This document shows positions 43,458-52,695 of a stretch of DNA of 64,000 nucleotides, in pieces. Position 1 is the stretch's first letter. Every line of letters begins with the position of its first letter. A model generated the notes under the pieces. That model did not search any database. It was given only the letters and a program-made list of their open reading frames with translations, and was not told where the DNA came from. The stretch comes from Bacillota bacterium (lineage in GTDB: Bacteria; Bacillota; Clostridia; Lachnospirales; Lachnospiraceae): assembly GCA_023421075.1 (NCBI GenBank), contig JAEZUM010000044.1:42085-106084 (forward strand), read 5' to 3'. The translations under genes were made by a program, and so were the position numbers.

Positions 43458-43504
43458 AAAAAACCACTACAAAGTATATATGCATAATCATGTAGTGGTT
43501 TTTT
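43458..43504. terminator. bidirectional terminator behind the response-regulator gene
   Basis: Perfect 14-base arms (43458-43471 with 43491-43504), with AAAAAA/TTTTTT at the ends. It separates the regulator genes from the importer genes. Confidence 0.8.
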
Positions 43505-43523
43505 ATATAGTTTTTATCTAATT

Positions 43524-45155
43524 TCATGAAATATTATTATTTTGCATGCTTCTCTTTCGGAATCTTGTCGGTGTCATCTCATAAACCTCTTCGAACTTAG
43601 TGACAAAATACTCAATATTCTTATAGCCGACTTCCATGGCTATTTCATATACCTTCATATTCGTTCTCAGCATCATCTGGGCAGCCTTTCTAATTCTGAC
43701 CTTGTTGAGATAATCTTTAAAGCTGCAGCCATATTGCTTCTTAAAAACCTGCCCCAGATAGGCACTGTTGATAAAGTATTTTTCGCCTAGAGATTTAAGA
43801 CTGATGTTCTCAGCAAATTTTTCTTCAATCTCTGCTTCAATCAAATGCATGGTTCCTTTTGCAGTATTTTGCCTCAGATGAGTAAGATAATCCGAATACT
43901 CTTCCGCGAACTGCTGGAAGCGAAGCTCATTTCCTCGATTCATTTTCAGCTTAAAAATCGCCTCACGTACGTATTGAATAATCTCATCTTGATCGATGTC
44001 GGTATCCTGGTTGTAAGCAAGCCCCAGTAGTCGATACATCAGATATTGAATATCATAATTGATGGCTTCCACTGCAATACGTTGATCGGTCAATCCCCGG
44101 TATACCTCTCCGGATAAGGTTTTAATTTTTGTTTTATCATTAATTTCAATGGAATGGATCAAACTGTCCATTTGTTTTCGGAAATCTTCTTCCCTTGGAT
44201 ATTTGGGATTATTTTGACTTTTCTCATATCTTGCATACTTTAAATCATTCTTTTTGTAATATCGTAAGGATCTTATTAACACCGCATCCCGATAGGAATC
44301 TGCCACCGATGAGATGTCATTCACCTTACTACCGGCGCAACCGATAATCTCATAGCCCATTCTCTCTGTCAATTCCTTCAATAACCAGTTCAGCCATTCC
44401 TCCTGAGAGACATTCCTCTCCTTGGCTATATCGGAGCAGAAGATAATCCCTATATCATAGCTTTCCGTATTCTTTGTGATATCATAAATCACATGATTCG
44501 CGTATTTCTTCAGCAACATTCCAGCCAAGTGATATAATCGTCTCTGTTGTTCCCTTTTCTTATCCACGGATAGAGCATGAAAGCCTTTATCACCTAGTGA
44601 TATTTCACAATGAATATATGTAATCTCATTGGACAATAACATCTTGTCCTGTACATACTTTAAATTGACACTATCAAACTTACCCCAAATAATCGAAGTA
44701 AGGTGAGTATCGAGATAAGCCTTTTCGTAATCACGCTTTTTCTGTTCGCTACCGACCACCTCATGATAATCATCCTGAATTCTACGAATTGCCTCTAACA
44801 GCTCTGACTTATTAACAGGCTTGATAATATAGTCACAGCATCCGCATTGGATTGCTGATTTTGCATAGCTAAAGTCATAATATCCGCTCAAAAAGATGAA
44901 CCTTGCCTCACTGAGCTTTCTTTCCTTCACATTGGTTAACAGTTCAATACCATTCATTTCCGGCATACGGATATCCGAAATTATGATATGAAACTCCTGT
45001 TCCTGCAACAAACGAATCGCTCCGTTACCGTCGGATGCTTCTCCGGCAATACAGCAACCTTCTGCTTCCCAATCGATTAAAGCAGTAAGTCCTTTTCGAA
45101 TATACGGCTCATCATCCACTAATAAAACCTTTAATAACGGTATGCCATTATTCAT
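43524..45155 (-). CDS. yesN: YesN-type response regulator (receiver + AraC DNA-binding domain)
   Basis: 543 residues. Receiver domain 5-125 with acidic pair VDDE, phospho-acceptor Asp in IIISDIRMPEMNG near 59, and Lys in IIKPV. A middle region follows (about 130-420). The C-terminal AraC domain has two helix-turn-helix units (LKSLGEKYFINSAYLGQVFKK and VYEIAMEVGYKNIEYFVTKF). AGGGGG lies before the ATG. Paired with the kinase gene 87 bases upstream; the pair most likely switches the LplBC importer on in response to an extracellular sugar. Confidence 0.92.
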   Translation of the reverse strand: MNNGIPLLKVLLVDDEPYIRKGLTALIDWEAEGCCIAGEASDGNGAIRLLQEQEFHIIISDIRMPEMNGIELLTNVKERKLSEARFIFLSGYYDFSYAKSAIQCGCCDYIIKPVNKSELLEAIRRIQDDYHEVVGSEQKKRDYEKAYLDTHLTSIIWGKFDSVNLKYVQDKMLLSNEITYIHCEISLGDKGFHALSVDKKREQQRRLYHLAGMLLKKYANHVIYDITKNTESYDIGIIFCSDIAKERNVSQEEWLNWLLKELTERMGYEIIGCAGSKVNDISSVADSYRDAVLIRSLRYYKKNDLKYARYEKSQNNPKYPREEDFRKQMDSLIHSIEINDKTKIKTLSGEVYRGLTDQRIAVEAINYDIQYLMYRLLGLAYNQDTDIDQDEIIQYVREAIFKLKMNRGNELRFQQFAEEYSDYLTHLRQNTAKGTMHLIEAEIEEKFAENISLKSLGEKYFINSAYLGQVFKKQYGCSFKDYLNKVRIRKAAQMMLRTNMKVYEIAMEVGYKNIEYFVTKFEEVYEMTPTRFRKRSMQNNNIS

Positions 45156-45242
45156 ATGCGTTTCCCCCTTTACATGCTTACATCACATACTTACATTACA
45201 TAATTATAGCCAAATCATAAGTGTGTCTCGTATCTCTGTAAT

Positions 45243-47078
45243 CTATTGTCCCATGTTTGTTGCATTACTGATGGGAATTACTATGGAAATGCAGGTACCT
45301 ACCTGCTCTTCGCTTTCAATTATAATTTTAGTTTGACTGCCACAATATTTCTTCAAACGGATACAAGCATTGAGCATCCCTAGGGAAGCTGTCCTCTGCA
45401 AGTCATCGATGTCCGCATTATTCAGCAGCTGTTCTAATTCTCTTACCTTTTGCTCCGCCATGCCGATACCGGTATCCTCAATCTCTATATACAGACAATT
45501 GCCGTCTTCATAGATCGAGATAAAGATTGTTCCTGCATGCTCCTCTCTATTCAAGCCATGAACACAACAGTTCTCAACAAAGGTGGTTAGAACAAGACTT
45601 GGTATCATGAAGTTATAACAATCCTGACTGACACGGATTCGATAATTAAACTTATTACCAAACCGGTATTTCTGCAAGGCCAAATAATCCTCTGTAAATT
45701 CCAATTCCTGCCGAATTGTAATGATGTCTGACCCCCAATCGGCGCTTTTTCGCATTAGCTTCGCTAAGCTCTTAACCATATGTGCCGTCTCATTCTCGTT
45801 TTTAATGACGCTTCGCATTCGGATACTTTCCAATACATTAAACATAAAATGAGGATTAATCTGACTGTATAAGGCTAACAGCTCCGCTTGCTTCCTTGCA
45901 AGATGCAGTTCCTGCTGCTCCAACCTGCTCTTATATTCATATTCGATCAGGTTTTTCATACGCTCAGCCATCATATTATAATCGATAATAAGCTCACCGA
46001 TCTCATCGGATCCGTCATGATTCGGAATTGGATCAAATTCTTCCTCCTTAAGCTTCTTTAAGTAGCTACCGAGTAACAGAATTCGTGTTGTTATGGAATT
46101 ACTGAACAGAGTTAACATAATAGCAGGAATAAAGGCGTCTGCCAGGAAAAGCAGTGCAATCAGCCATGCTTTTTCCTTCAGCATAATAGCATGATTGGAT
46201 TTATGACCCTTCAGATATATATCATACTCAAAACCATATGATGATATGGATTTCTGCAGCTGCATTTCCGTGGTGTCAATATCATCGGCTGAATTAAATT
46301 CTTTTTTTATACCATTATCCTTCGGATCATTTGTAAAGATCACGGTACCCTTATGGCACACATAAATTGTAGTATCCAGTGCCGAATTTTTAATATTTTC
46401 ATTGATTTTATTATAATTCAGATCCAGCTTGACAATCTTGTCGATCTGCCTATCTCCGGTTAAATCCAATCTGCGTACGACCGATATCATTCTTTGGTTA
46501 TTTGTTCTGATATGTGTTTGGCTATAATAGGTCACAAACATTATGTCTTTGTCTGCTTCTAAAAAGCTTTGATACCATCCCTCCGAAATCACCGAATCGA
46601 TCCGAAAATACCTTCCTCCGCTGAGCATACTGGGATTATCCGAATACAAAGTTAAGCCGTTAATTAAATGTCTTGAGCTCGCGTAGAATACATAATTTTC
46701 AAAGACCCTGTTATAAGCCTGATAAAAATCCAAAGGGCTGATATAGTCGGTGTCAAGAAATTTGCAGATAGAATCATTCGCATATAGATCCATGCTAATA
46801 TAAGCCGCGCTCTCCAGCGCAGAAGAAATATCCTGTGAGACTGCTTCAACAATATTATTCATCGTATTATTCGCTTCATCTCTCGAAGCTTTTAGAATGT
46901 TTCCGACGACAATAATGTTGGTGATTAAGACGGGAACCATAACACAAAACACATATAGATAAACCGTTTTCATTCTGATTTTTTTATTATCAATTCCGTT
47001 TTGTAACTTTTCCCATAAAACCTTCATTAACTTTAATGCTTTTTCAAATCCGCTGTATCCGGTTTTTCCATTTCTCAT
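45243..47078 (-). CDS. yesM: YesM-type sensor histidine kinase
   Basis: 611 residues: helix 1 near 38-60, a large extracellular sensor, helix 2 near 300-325, HAMP, then a HisKA_7TM-like kinase core with the phospho-accepting His in SQINPHFMFNVLESIR, an N-box (VENCCVHG) and an IEDTGIGM G-box. The ATG at 47078 follows AGGGG by 7 bases; the frame upstream to 47099 has none. Partner of the YesN-type regulator and divergent from an AraC regulator. Confidence 0.92.
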   Translation of the reverse strand: MRNGKTGYSGFEKALKLMKVLWEKLQNGIDNKKIRMKTVYLYVFCVMVPVLITNIIVVGNILKASRDEANNTMNNIVEAVSQDISSALESAAYISMDLYANDSICKFLDTDYISPLDFYQAYNRVFENYVFYASSRHLINGLTLYSDNPSMLSGGRYFRIDSVISEGWYQSFLEADKDIMFVTYYSQTHIRTNNQRMISVVRRLDLTGDRQIDKIVKLDLNYNKINENIKNSALDTTIYVCHKGTVIFTNDPKDNGIKKEFNSADDIDTTEMQLQKSISSYGFEYDIYLKGHKSNHAIMLKEKAWLIALLFLADAFIPAIMLTLFSNSITTRILLLGSYLKKLKEEEFDPIPNHDGSDEIGELIIDYNMMAERMKNLIEYEYKSRLEQQELHLARKQAELLALYSQINPHFMFNVLESIRMRSVIKNENETAHMVKSLAKLMRKSADWGSDIITIRQELEFTEDYLALQKYRFGNKFNYRIRVSQDCYNFMIPSLVLTTFVENCCVHGLNREEHAGTIFISIYEDGNCLYIEIEDTGIGMAEQKVRELEQLLNNADIDDLQRTASLGMLNACIRLKKYCGSQTKIIIESEEQVGTCISIVIPISNATNMGQ

Positions 47079-47183
47079 GGTATTCCCCTTTTGTACCATA
47101 TTATTGGGTTCGTAAGCGATTTAAGCATGCCAATGGATATAAACTCTCAATAAAGTTTATAAATTACTTAAAATTATAATATC

Positions 47184-47212
47184 TTGTATCTTAATAAGCA
47201 ATAGTTTATAAT
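47184..47212 (+). promoter_or_regulatory. promoter of the AraC-family gene
   Basis: TTGTAT (47184-47189), a 17-base spacer and consensus TATAAT (47207-47212), about 50 bases before the start codon. Confidence 0.65.
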
Positions 47213-47262
47213 TGCATATAATTGATATATTATTTTCTATTTTTCATGGGAGGGTTGTGACG

Positions 47263-48036
47263 ATGTATGTTCATTATATTGCAACTGATTGTGTACATGA
47301 CAGCAACTTTGTTGCCGATCGACCGTCAGGAAGAATTGATTATCTTTTTATATTCGTAAAGACGCCAAGTACCTTTATAATCGATAGTCATATCCATTCC
47401 ATCGTATACCCCTCCGTGGTACTGTTAGACAGTTATACCCCCCACAGATACTTTGCGAACGATATGCAATATATCGATGATTATCTGCATTTTGCTGTTA
47501 TAGATCGCAAGGAGTTTATTGATAAATTGACTTTTCCTTTGAATCAACCCATACAAATTTCTAACAATAGTTTTATATCGGATATTATGAATATGATCTT
47601 AAAGGAATTCAAGCTGGAAAACAGGAAATCGGATGATATTTATGCCCTGCTTATTCAACTGCTCATGATTAAGGCAGGGGAGGAATGGGCCCTCTATCAA
47701 AAGCATAATACGGATATTCCTCATTACAGTGATCTATTGGCTATCCGGAATCAGATCCTCAACAATCCGGATCAGACCTGGACCATTGAAGAACTGGCGC
47801 AAAAGGCACATTTATCCTATGCATACTTTCAGGTGATGTACAAAAAAGCCTTCGGAACCACCTGCATTAGTGATGTTATCAATACAAAGATTGCACAAGC
47901 AAAGCTTTTATTAACCTCAACCACCTTATCTGTAAATCAGATCTCTCAGGAGCTAGGCTACAATGAGGTCTATCATTTTATCCGTCAGTTCAAAAAAAGC
48001 ACCGGAATTACACCCGGTGCCTTTCGAAAAAAATAA
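47263..48036 (+). CDS. AraC-family transcriptional regulator
   Basis: 257 residues. The N-terminal cupin-like effector domain (about 1-140) contains SHIHSIVYPSVVLL. The C-terminal part has two helix-turn-helix motifs (IEELAQKAHLSYAYFQVMYKK and VNQISQELGYNEVYHFIRQFKK). GGGAGGG precedes ATG 47263, which is 17 codons inside the longest frame. It is divergent from yesM and convergent with the carboxylesterase gene. Confidence 0.9.
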   Translation: MYVHYIATDCVHDSNFVADRPSGRIDYLFIFVKTPSTFIIDSHIHSIVYPSVVLLDSYTPHRYFANDMQYIDDYLHFAVIDRKEFIDKLTFPLNQPIQISNNSFISDIMNMILKEFKLENRKSDDIYALLIQLLMIKAGEEWALYQKHNTDIPHYSDLLAIRNQILNNPDQTWTIEELAQKAHLSYAYFQVMYKKAFGTTCISDVINTKIAQAKLLLTSTTLSVNQISQELGYNEVYHFIRQFKKSTGITPGAFRKK

Positions 48037-48064
48037 TTACATAATTGATCCTACTGACTTATAT

Positions 48065-49603
48065 CTATTTTTCGTCCGTCTTGGATAATTCCTCTGTAAT
48101 CTTGTCGATCAGGAATTTCTTGAACGGTGTTTCCTCCTTATGCTCTTGTCCGACACCTTCCGTAGAAAACATCATGTCATATGGAGTTTCCTTCGTGTAG
48201 GGAAGCCATTCTGGCATCGCAATGCCATCGGCATCCAAACCGTTGGGATCTCCGTTTTTGATAAAATTAACCCAGTAGTTACACATCAGGCGCGCAAGAT
48301 CATAATGCTTTCCGGTAAAGGGTCTCCAGCATTTTGCCAGAGTCTCAAAGAAGAACCACAGATCAACCGAGTGGAAGTTACCCGGTTTATCCCATCCGGG
48401 AATATCCGCATCAAAGCGGTAGTAGTAGCCTTTCTGTGGGTTACCGTTTTCCTGATTACGTAAAAAAGCTGTCTTTACGGTACATTCGATACCACTGACA
48501 ATAGCATAATTATTGTTATCATCCTTAGCCCATGCTTCTGTAAACTTCAAAAACTCCTCTGCATCCTCACCAAAAATATTCTTAGCCTTAGCCTCGAATT
48601 CTTCCGAACTATCCGCATGGATCAGATTCGGAAACTCATCTGAAGTATTTCCGGACATGACCGGTACCTTGGCATGTTTATTCGCCATATAAAGCTTAAT
48701 GGGGTCTCCGTAACAGAATTTTCCGTCAATGGTTGTCCCCATCCATTCGTGACTTTCTCTAAACTTCGCATACATATCACGAAGATAAAAAGCATCAAGC
48801 TGTCTGGCTTCCTGAAGATTGCCGGCACCAACAAAGCGGAAGAACTCTTCGCCGAGCTGCTCGGCTTCGGATAACGTTCTCGGCCAGCCTATGCCTCTCT
48901 CCTTATAAGGACTTCGGATCATAGCACTTTGGATTACGGCTCGCTGAAACAACCCAAAATTATCCGGGCAGGTCATCTGAGATAATACACTTCCCCCTCC
49001 GGCTGATTGCCCCGCAATTGTGATATTATTCGGATCTCCGCCAAAAGCCTCAATATTACGAATGACCCACTTCAGCCCTGCCTGCTGATCCAGATTACCA
49101 AAATTCGTTGGAGAATCAGGCTGTTCCTTTGAGATCTCGGGATGTGCCAAAAATCCAAATACATTAATTCTATAATTCACGGTTACAACGATGACACCCC
49201 GTCTAGCAAGTCTCTCACCATCGAACTCCATCTCAGCAGGATACCCCCATTGTAAGCCTCCGCCAAAAAACCATAAAAGTACCGGCTGCTTTTCCTCAAC
49301 ACTCTTTGCACCGGTCCAGATATTCAGATATAGACAATCCTCATTCATCGCGATATCAGGATCTACATGCCATTCTCTATTATACAGATTATCACCAATA
49401 CCCGGTGTATCCTGAACAGATATCGGTGCAAACCGATATGCTTCTAATACACCCTCCCAGTTTCGGCAAGGCTGCGGTGCACGCCATCTGTAATCCCCAA
49501 CGGGAGGGGCTGCAAATGGAATTCCTTTAAAAGCTGTAATTCTGGGATCAGCAGCCTCGATTCCCTTTACTATACCATTCTCTGTCTTTGCTGTCCTAAT
49601 CAT
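48065..49603 (-). CDS. type B carboxylesterase
   Basis: 512-residue alpha/beta-hydrolase of the carboxylesterase B / para-nitrobenzyl esterase family, no signal peptide. The nucleophile is in TIAGQSAGGGS near 188-198, EDCLYLNIWTG near 87-97 is a family signature, an acidic residue is in SGNTSDEFP near 318, and the His in GNFHSVDLWFF near 408. ATG 49603 follows GGAGG by 7 bases. A consensus promoter and a LacI-type operator lie directly upstream, and a LacI-family gene follows upstream on the same strand. It may cleave feruloyl or acetyl esters of plant origin; this is inference. Confidence 0.88.
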   Translation of the reverse strand: MIRTAKTENGIVKGIEAADPRITAFKGIPFAAPPVGDYRWRAPQPCRNWEGVLEAYRFAPISVQDTPGIGDNLYNREWHVDPDIAMNEDCLYLNIWTGAKSVEEKQPVLLWFFGGGLQWGYPAEMEFDGERLARRGVIVVTVNYRINVFGFLAHPEISKEQPDSPTNFGNLDQQAGLKWVIRNIEAFGGDPNNITIAGQSAGGGSVLSQMTCPDNFGLFQRAVIQSAMIRSPYKERGIGWPRTLSEAEQLGEEFFRFVGAGNLQEARQLDAFYLRDMYAKFRESHEWMGTTIDGKFCYGDPIKLYMANKHAKVPVMSGNTSDEFPNLIHADSSEEFEAKAKNIFGEDAEEFLKFTEAWAKDDNNNYAIVSGIECTVKTAFLRNQENGNPQKGYYYRFDADIPGWDKPGNFHSVDLWFFFETLAKCWRPFTGKHYDLARLMCNYWVNFIKNGDPNGLDADGIAMPEWLPYTKETPYDMMFSTEGVGQEHKEETPFKKFLIDKITEELSKTDEK

Positions 49604-49632
49604 AACCAATCCTCCATCTCATATCCAATTTT

Positions 49633-49646
49633 GTCAAACGATTGAC
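49633..49646 (-). promoter_or_regulatory. LacI-type operator
   Basis: GTCAAACGATTGAC is a 14-bp palindrome with a central CG and one mismatched pair, the pattern LacI/GalR-family repressors bind. It lies at about +5 to +18 of the esterase promoter, where binding would block transcription. Confidence 0.55.
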
Positions 49647-49657
49647 CATTCGCTTAT

Positions 49658-49687
49658 ATTATATTCACACGTTTTGCAAAATGTCAA
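49658..49687 (-). promoter_or_regulatory. consensus promoter of the carboxylesterase gene
   Basis: On the minus strand TTGACA (49682-49687), an 18-base spacer, TATAAT (49658-49663): both boxes match consensus in full. The spacer holds a TTTTGCAAAA palindrome, a possible second regulatory site. Confidence 0.75.
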
Positions 49688-49861
49688 CTGAATATATAAG
49701 ACTCGTTATGCGTTATTTACTATAAGTCGCAGTCCTATATGTATTTTTTGTGTATTATGCTATTCCTTACGTTTGATTGTGTGGTGTGCAACACAATTAA
49801 ATCGTTTTACCATAACTATATTTCGACATATTAATTGCACATGATCGTCCTGTCACTCAAA

Positions 49862-49905
49862 AAGCCTCTGTCTTGACTATTTTGCATAAGTCATGACAGA
49901 GGCTT
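49862..49905 (-). terminator. terminator of the LacI-family gene region
   Basis: 17-base arms (49862-49878 with 49889-49905, one mismatch), with TTTTTGAG after it on the minus strand. It lies 45 bases beyond the LacI stop codon. Confidence 0.75.
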
Positions 49906-49949
49906 ACTTTATACTCTTCTAACGATATTAATTATTTCCGGTATTCCGG

Positions 49950-50990
49950 TTATATTCGCAACACGGACTTTCGTTCAATAATCCGACAAGGCATTTTAAC
50001 GACGATGGGATTTATTCTCTCCACCTCATCATCCTCAATCATACTGAGAATGATCTCCGCTGATTTTCTGCCGATATCCCTCAGACCAAGGTCATTTGTC
50101 GTAAGATTTGGACGTAAATAATCCGATATGTTTTGATTATCATAACCAACCACCGAAATATCCTGTCCCACCTTGATATCCTGCTCATATAGATAATCAT
50201 AGGCACCTGCTGCCATGATATCATTCATACAGAAAATCGCAGTTACACCTTCCTCTACAAGCCTCTTTGCACATTTGTATCCGGAATCTCTCATCCAGTT
50301 ACCGTATCGAATCCAATCGGGATTAAATAATATCTGCTCTTCATATAAGGCTCGCTGATATCCCCTGCTTCTTTTTTGTGTATGAAGATTATCGGCTACA
50401 CCGGCAATAATTCCAATCTTACGATGTCCCATCGAGATCAGATGTCTGGTCATATCATATCCGCCCTTCTCATCATCGATAACCACGGAGGGAAATTTGG
50501 ATGACTTCGAAATAGCATAAACTACGATTGCTGGGATGTTAAAGTTCTCAGGGAAGCAATCAACAACTCGGCAGTGACCTGCAACATACATAATTCCATC
50601 CACTTTAATCGATAATAATTCCCGGATGGAGGGCTGCAGAACCGATTGCAACTTGTTCTCATCATCATACCACGTATCTTGCCACTTATCGTAGAGTCGC
50701 ATATTTAAAAGAATTGTTCTGTAATTATTCTCTTCACAATATGCCATGATCGCTTCAACAATCGGGGTAGTACTGAATTCGTTCAAGTCCTCTACAATAA
50801 TTCCAATAATTCGTGTCTTTTGCTTTCGCATTCCCTGAGCAAAATAATTGGGTTGATATCCTGTCTGCTTCACAACCTCGAGTACTCTTTGACGGGTTTC
50901 CTCACTAACCTTCGGTTTACCGTTCAATATATTTGATATGGTGGATGCAGAAACACCGCACATCTGTGCTATTTCTTTTAAAGTAACCAA
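49950..50990 (-). CDS. LacI-family transcriptional regulator
   Basis: 346 residues: an N-terminal helix-turn-helix and hinge (VTLKEIAQMCGVSASTISNILNGKPKVSEETRQ in pieces at 2-34) and a ribose-binding-type effector domain. Start taken as TTG 50990, giving the usual M-V-T-L-K-E-I-A opening, with AAAGG 10 bases upstream; TTG 50999 is also possible. The carboxylesterase gene downstream has a LacI-type operator in its promoter, so it is the likely target. Confidence 0.9.
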   Translation of the reverse strand: MVTLKEIAQMCGVSASTISNILNGKPKVSEETRQRVLEVVKQTGYQPNYFAQGMRKQKTRIIGIIVEDLNEFSTTPIVEAIMAYCEENNYRTILLNMRLYDKWQDTWYDDENKLQSVLQPSIRELLSIKVDGIMYVAGHCRVVDCFPENFNIPAIVVYAISKSSKFPSVVIDDEKGGYDMTRHLISMGHRKIGIIAGVADNLHTQKRSRGYQRALYEEQILFNPDWIRYGNWMRDSGYKCAKRLVEEGVTAIFCMNDIMAAGAYDYLYEQDIKVGQDISVVGYDNQNISDYLRPNLTTNDLGLRDIGRKSAEIILSMIEDDEVERINPIVVKMPCRIIERKSVLRI

Positions 50991-51154
50991 TTTATTCAAA
51001 CCTTTCTTCGAAGTTATCTTATGGTAGAACATTCTACATATTAATTATTACTACAAATACACTATTTCTGCAATACAAAAATATGATAATTGTTCCTCAT
51101 ATATTGCTAAACTACTTGTTTTTATGTCATAATCCGTTTATTTTCAGTGCAAAA

Positions 51155-51250
51155 TCAGCCATAGCCATCAATCACCGGAAGTCTCATAGTTCCTATGCCA
51201 AGCGCAGATAACTGCAGCCCTTGAAACCCACTCTTACCACTTGTGAGCTT
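51155..51250 (-). pseudogene. remnant of an aldo/keto reductase gene (N-terminal part)
   Basis: On the minus strand the frame reads a KSGF...LQLSALGIGTMRLPV segment ending at a TGA (51155-51157). This matches the N-terminal strand of Fe-S type aldo/keto reductases (LGFGTMRLP). There is no ribosome site, a stop lies just upstream, and nothing of the other 300 residues remains. It is a decayed fragment between the LacI gene and the TldE gene. Confidence 0.6.
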
Positions 51251-51351
51251 AATCAATATCGGTTATGATTTAAACATCTTAACATCTAAACCTAACTTTA
51301 GGTCAATGTTTTTTTTATATATCGAAGTTTTTATTTATCGAAATAAGAGAT

Positions 51352-51389
51352 GCCGTTCCTTTAATCCACATAAGGATTGAAAGAACGGC
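51352..51389 (-). terminator. terminator of the tldD-tldE pair
   Basis: 16-base arms (51352-51367 with 51374-51389) with two mismatches and a 6-base loop, 9 bases beyond the TldE stop. A T-rich tract lies farther on. Confidence 0.65.
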
Positions 51390-51397
51390 TCCTTCGT

Positions 51398-52693
51398 TTA
51401 CTTTCCTGAGATCACAACACCATCAAATGCAATATAAGGTAATTTATAATATCCATTGCAAGTCTGCTCACTTGAAATTGCTCGAATATTCTTTAACATA
51501 TCCAGCAGATTACAGGATATCATTGTTTCATTAATCGCTTCCTTTATCTTACCGCCTTCGATTAAAAAGCTGGTCTTCACTACCCCGGTTATTTCACCGC
51601 TGGAATCCGGTTGATTTCCTGATAAATACCCAACGAGGATTCCTTTCTCGATCGATGCTATCATATCTTCCAAGGACTGCTCTCCGGGCTCTACAACAAA
51701 AGCACCACCATAATTTTTACTGCGCGGTATTCCGGTCTTCCGGGAGCCAAAACGGGATATAAGGAAGGAATTTAATACACCTTGTTCGATTACTCTTAGA
51801 TCTTCTACCAGGTACCCGTCATTCGTGATCCTGGAGCCTGAGGTAACCAGGTCTTGATCATAATAATTACAGGACAAGGTAAGCCTTGAATCCGCAACCA
51901 TTTTACCCATTTCATCCTTCCACCTGCTGGTTCCGTCAATCAAAGCTTTATCTGATAGTAAAAGTCTTTGTAATGTATGTAGCAACTGGTTAAAAACGCC
52001 GGGCATCAATAGGATAGTTCCCTCAAATTTACCCGTAAGCGGCTTTGGATATATTACTTTCTCCGTCTGTTCGAACAACTGAGGCAATAAACTATTGTGA
52101 AGGAAGGGTTTATCAAGCGTCTCAACTGCAAAAGCATATTCCGAGACAGAGGAGGAGGTTTCTTTGTCGCGAGCGGAGAATTCTATGAATACCTCATATT
52201 TATGATAATGTTCCTCCATAACAACATTGTTTGTATTCATATGCACCCGACTGCCACTTACAAAGGATGCATGGATCTCATTCAGAATTATGTTAGGGTA
52301 GCTTTTCGCTGTTTCCTGTACCAGTTCTTCCAAACGAAAATGAAGCAGATCCAGATCTACTTCGCCTTCATCACCTACCACACTGTTTTTAGTTACTTCG
52401 GCGATATCCTCTGCTTCCTCAACCATAGAAACGCTGGCAGCCTCCATACAATCATTCACCGCTTTATCCAACGTCGCTTTGTCACTGTTATTAACACTAA
52501 TCATACCATTCTTATGATCCTTAATTGCTTTCATCGTAATATTAGTGGTGAAGATCGAACGAAGCAGATTAATATTACCGTTATCGATATTTAATTCGTC
52601 AACGCGGTTACTGCTAACATTACAGTCTGCCTTTTCCGCACCTGCTTTAATCAACGAGTTCAATACGTAGCTACCGATATCTTTATTCGTCAT
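51398..52693 (-). CDS. TldE/PmbA-family protein (metalloprotease partner subunit)
   Basis: 431 residues of the TldD/PmbA family. It lacks the HExxxH zinc motif and so corresponds to the non-catalytic TldE (PmbA) partner that forms the TldD/E heterodimer. The C-terminal ITGVVKTSFLIEGGKIKEAI with GEITG is characteristic. ATG 52693 follows GGGAGG and starts 2 bases after the stop of the tldD-type gene, so the two are coupled. TldD/E degrades unfolded or modified peptides and matures some ribosomal peptides (microcin B17). No precursor peptide is visible nearby. Confidence 0.85.
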   Translation of the reverse strand: MTNKDIGSYVLNSLIKAGAEKADCNVSSNRVDELNIDNGNINLLRSIFTTNITMKAIKDHKNGMISVNNSDKATLDKAVNDCMEAASVSMVEEAEDIAEVTKNSVVGDEGEVDLDLLHFRLEELVQETAKSYPNIILNEIHASFVSGSRVHMNTNNVVMEEHYHKYEVFIEFSARDKETSSSVSEYAFAVETLDKPFLHNSLLPQLFEQTEKVIYPKPLTGKFEGTILLMPGVFNQLLHTLQRLLLSDKALIDGTSRWKDEMGKMVADSRLTLSCNYYDQDLVTSGSRITNDGYLVEDLRVIEQGVLNSFLISRFGSRKTGIPRSKNYGGAFVVEPGEQSLEDMIASIEKGILVGYLSGNQPDSSGEITGVVKTSFLIEGGKIKEAINETMISCNLLDMLKNIRAISSEQTCNGYYKLPYIAFDGVVISGK

Positions 52694-52695
52694 GA

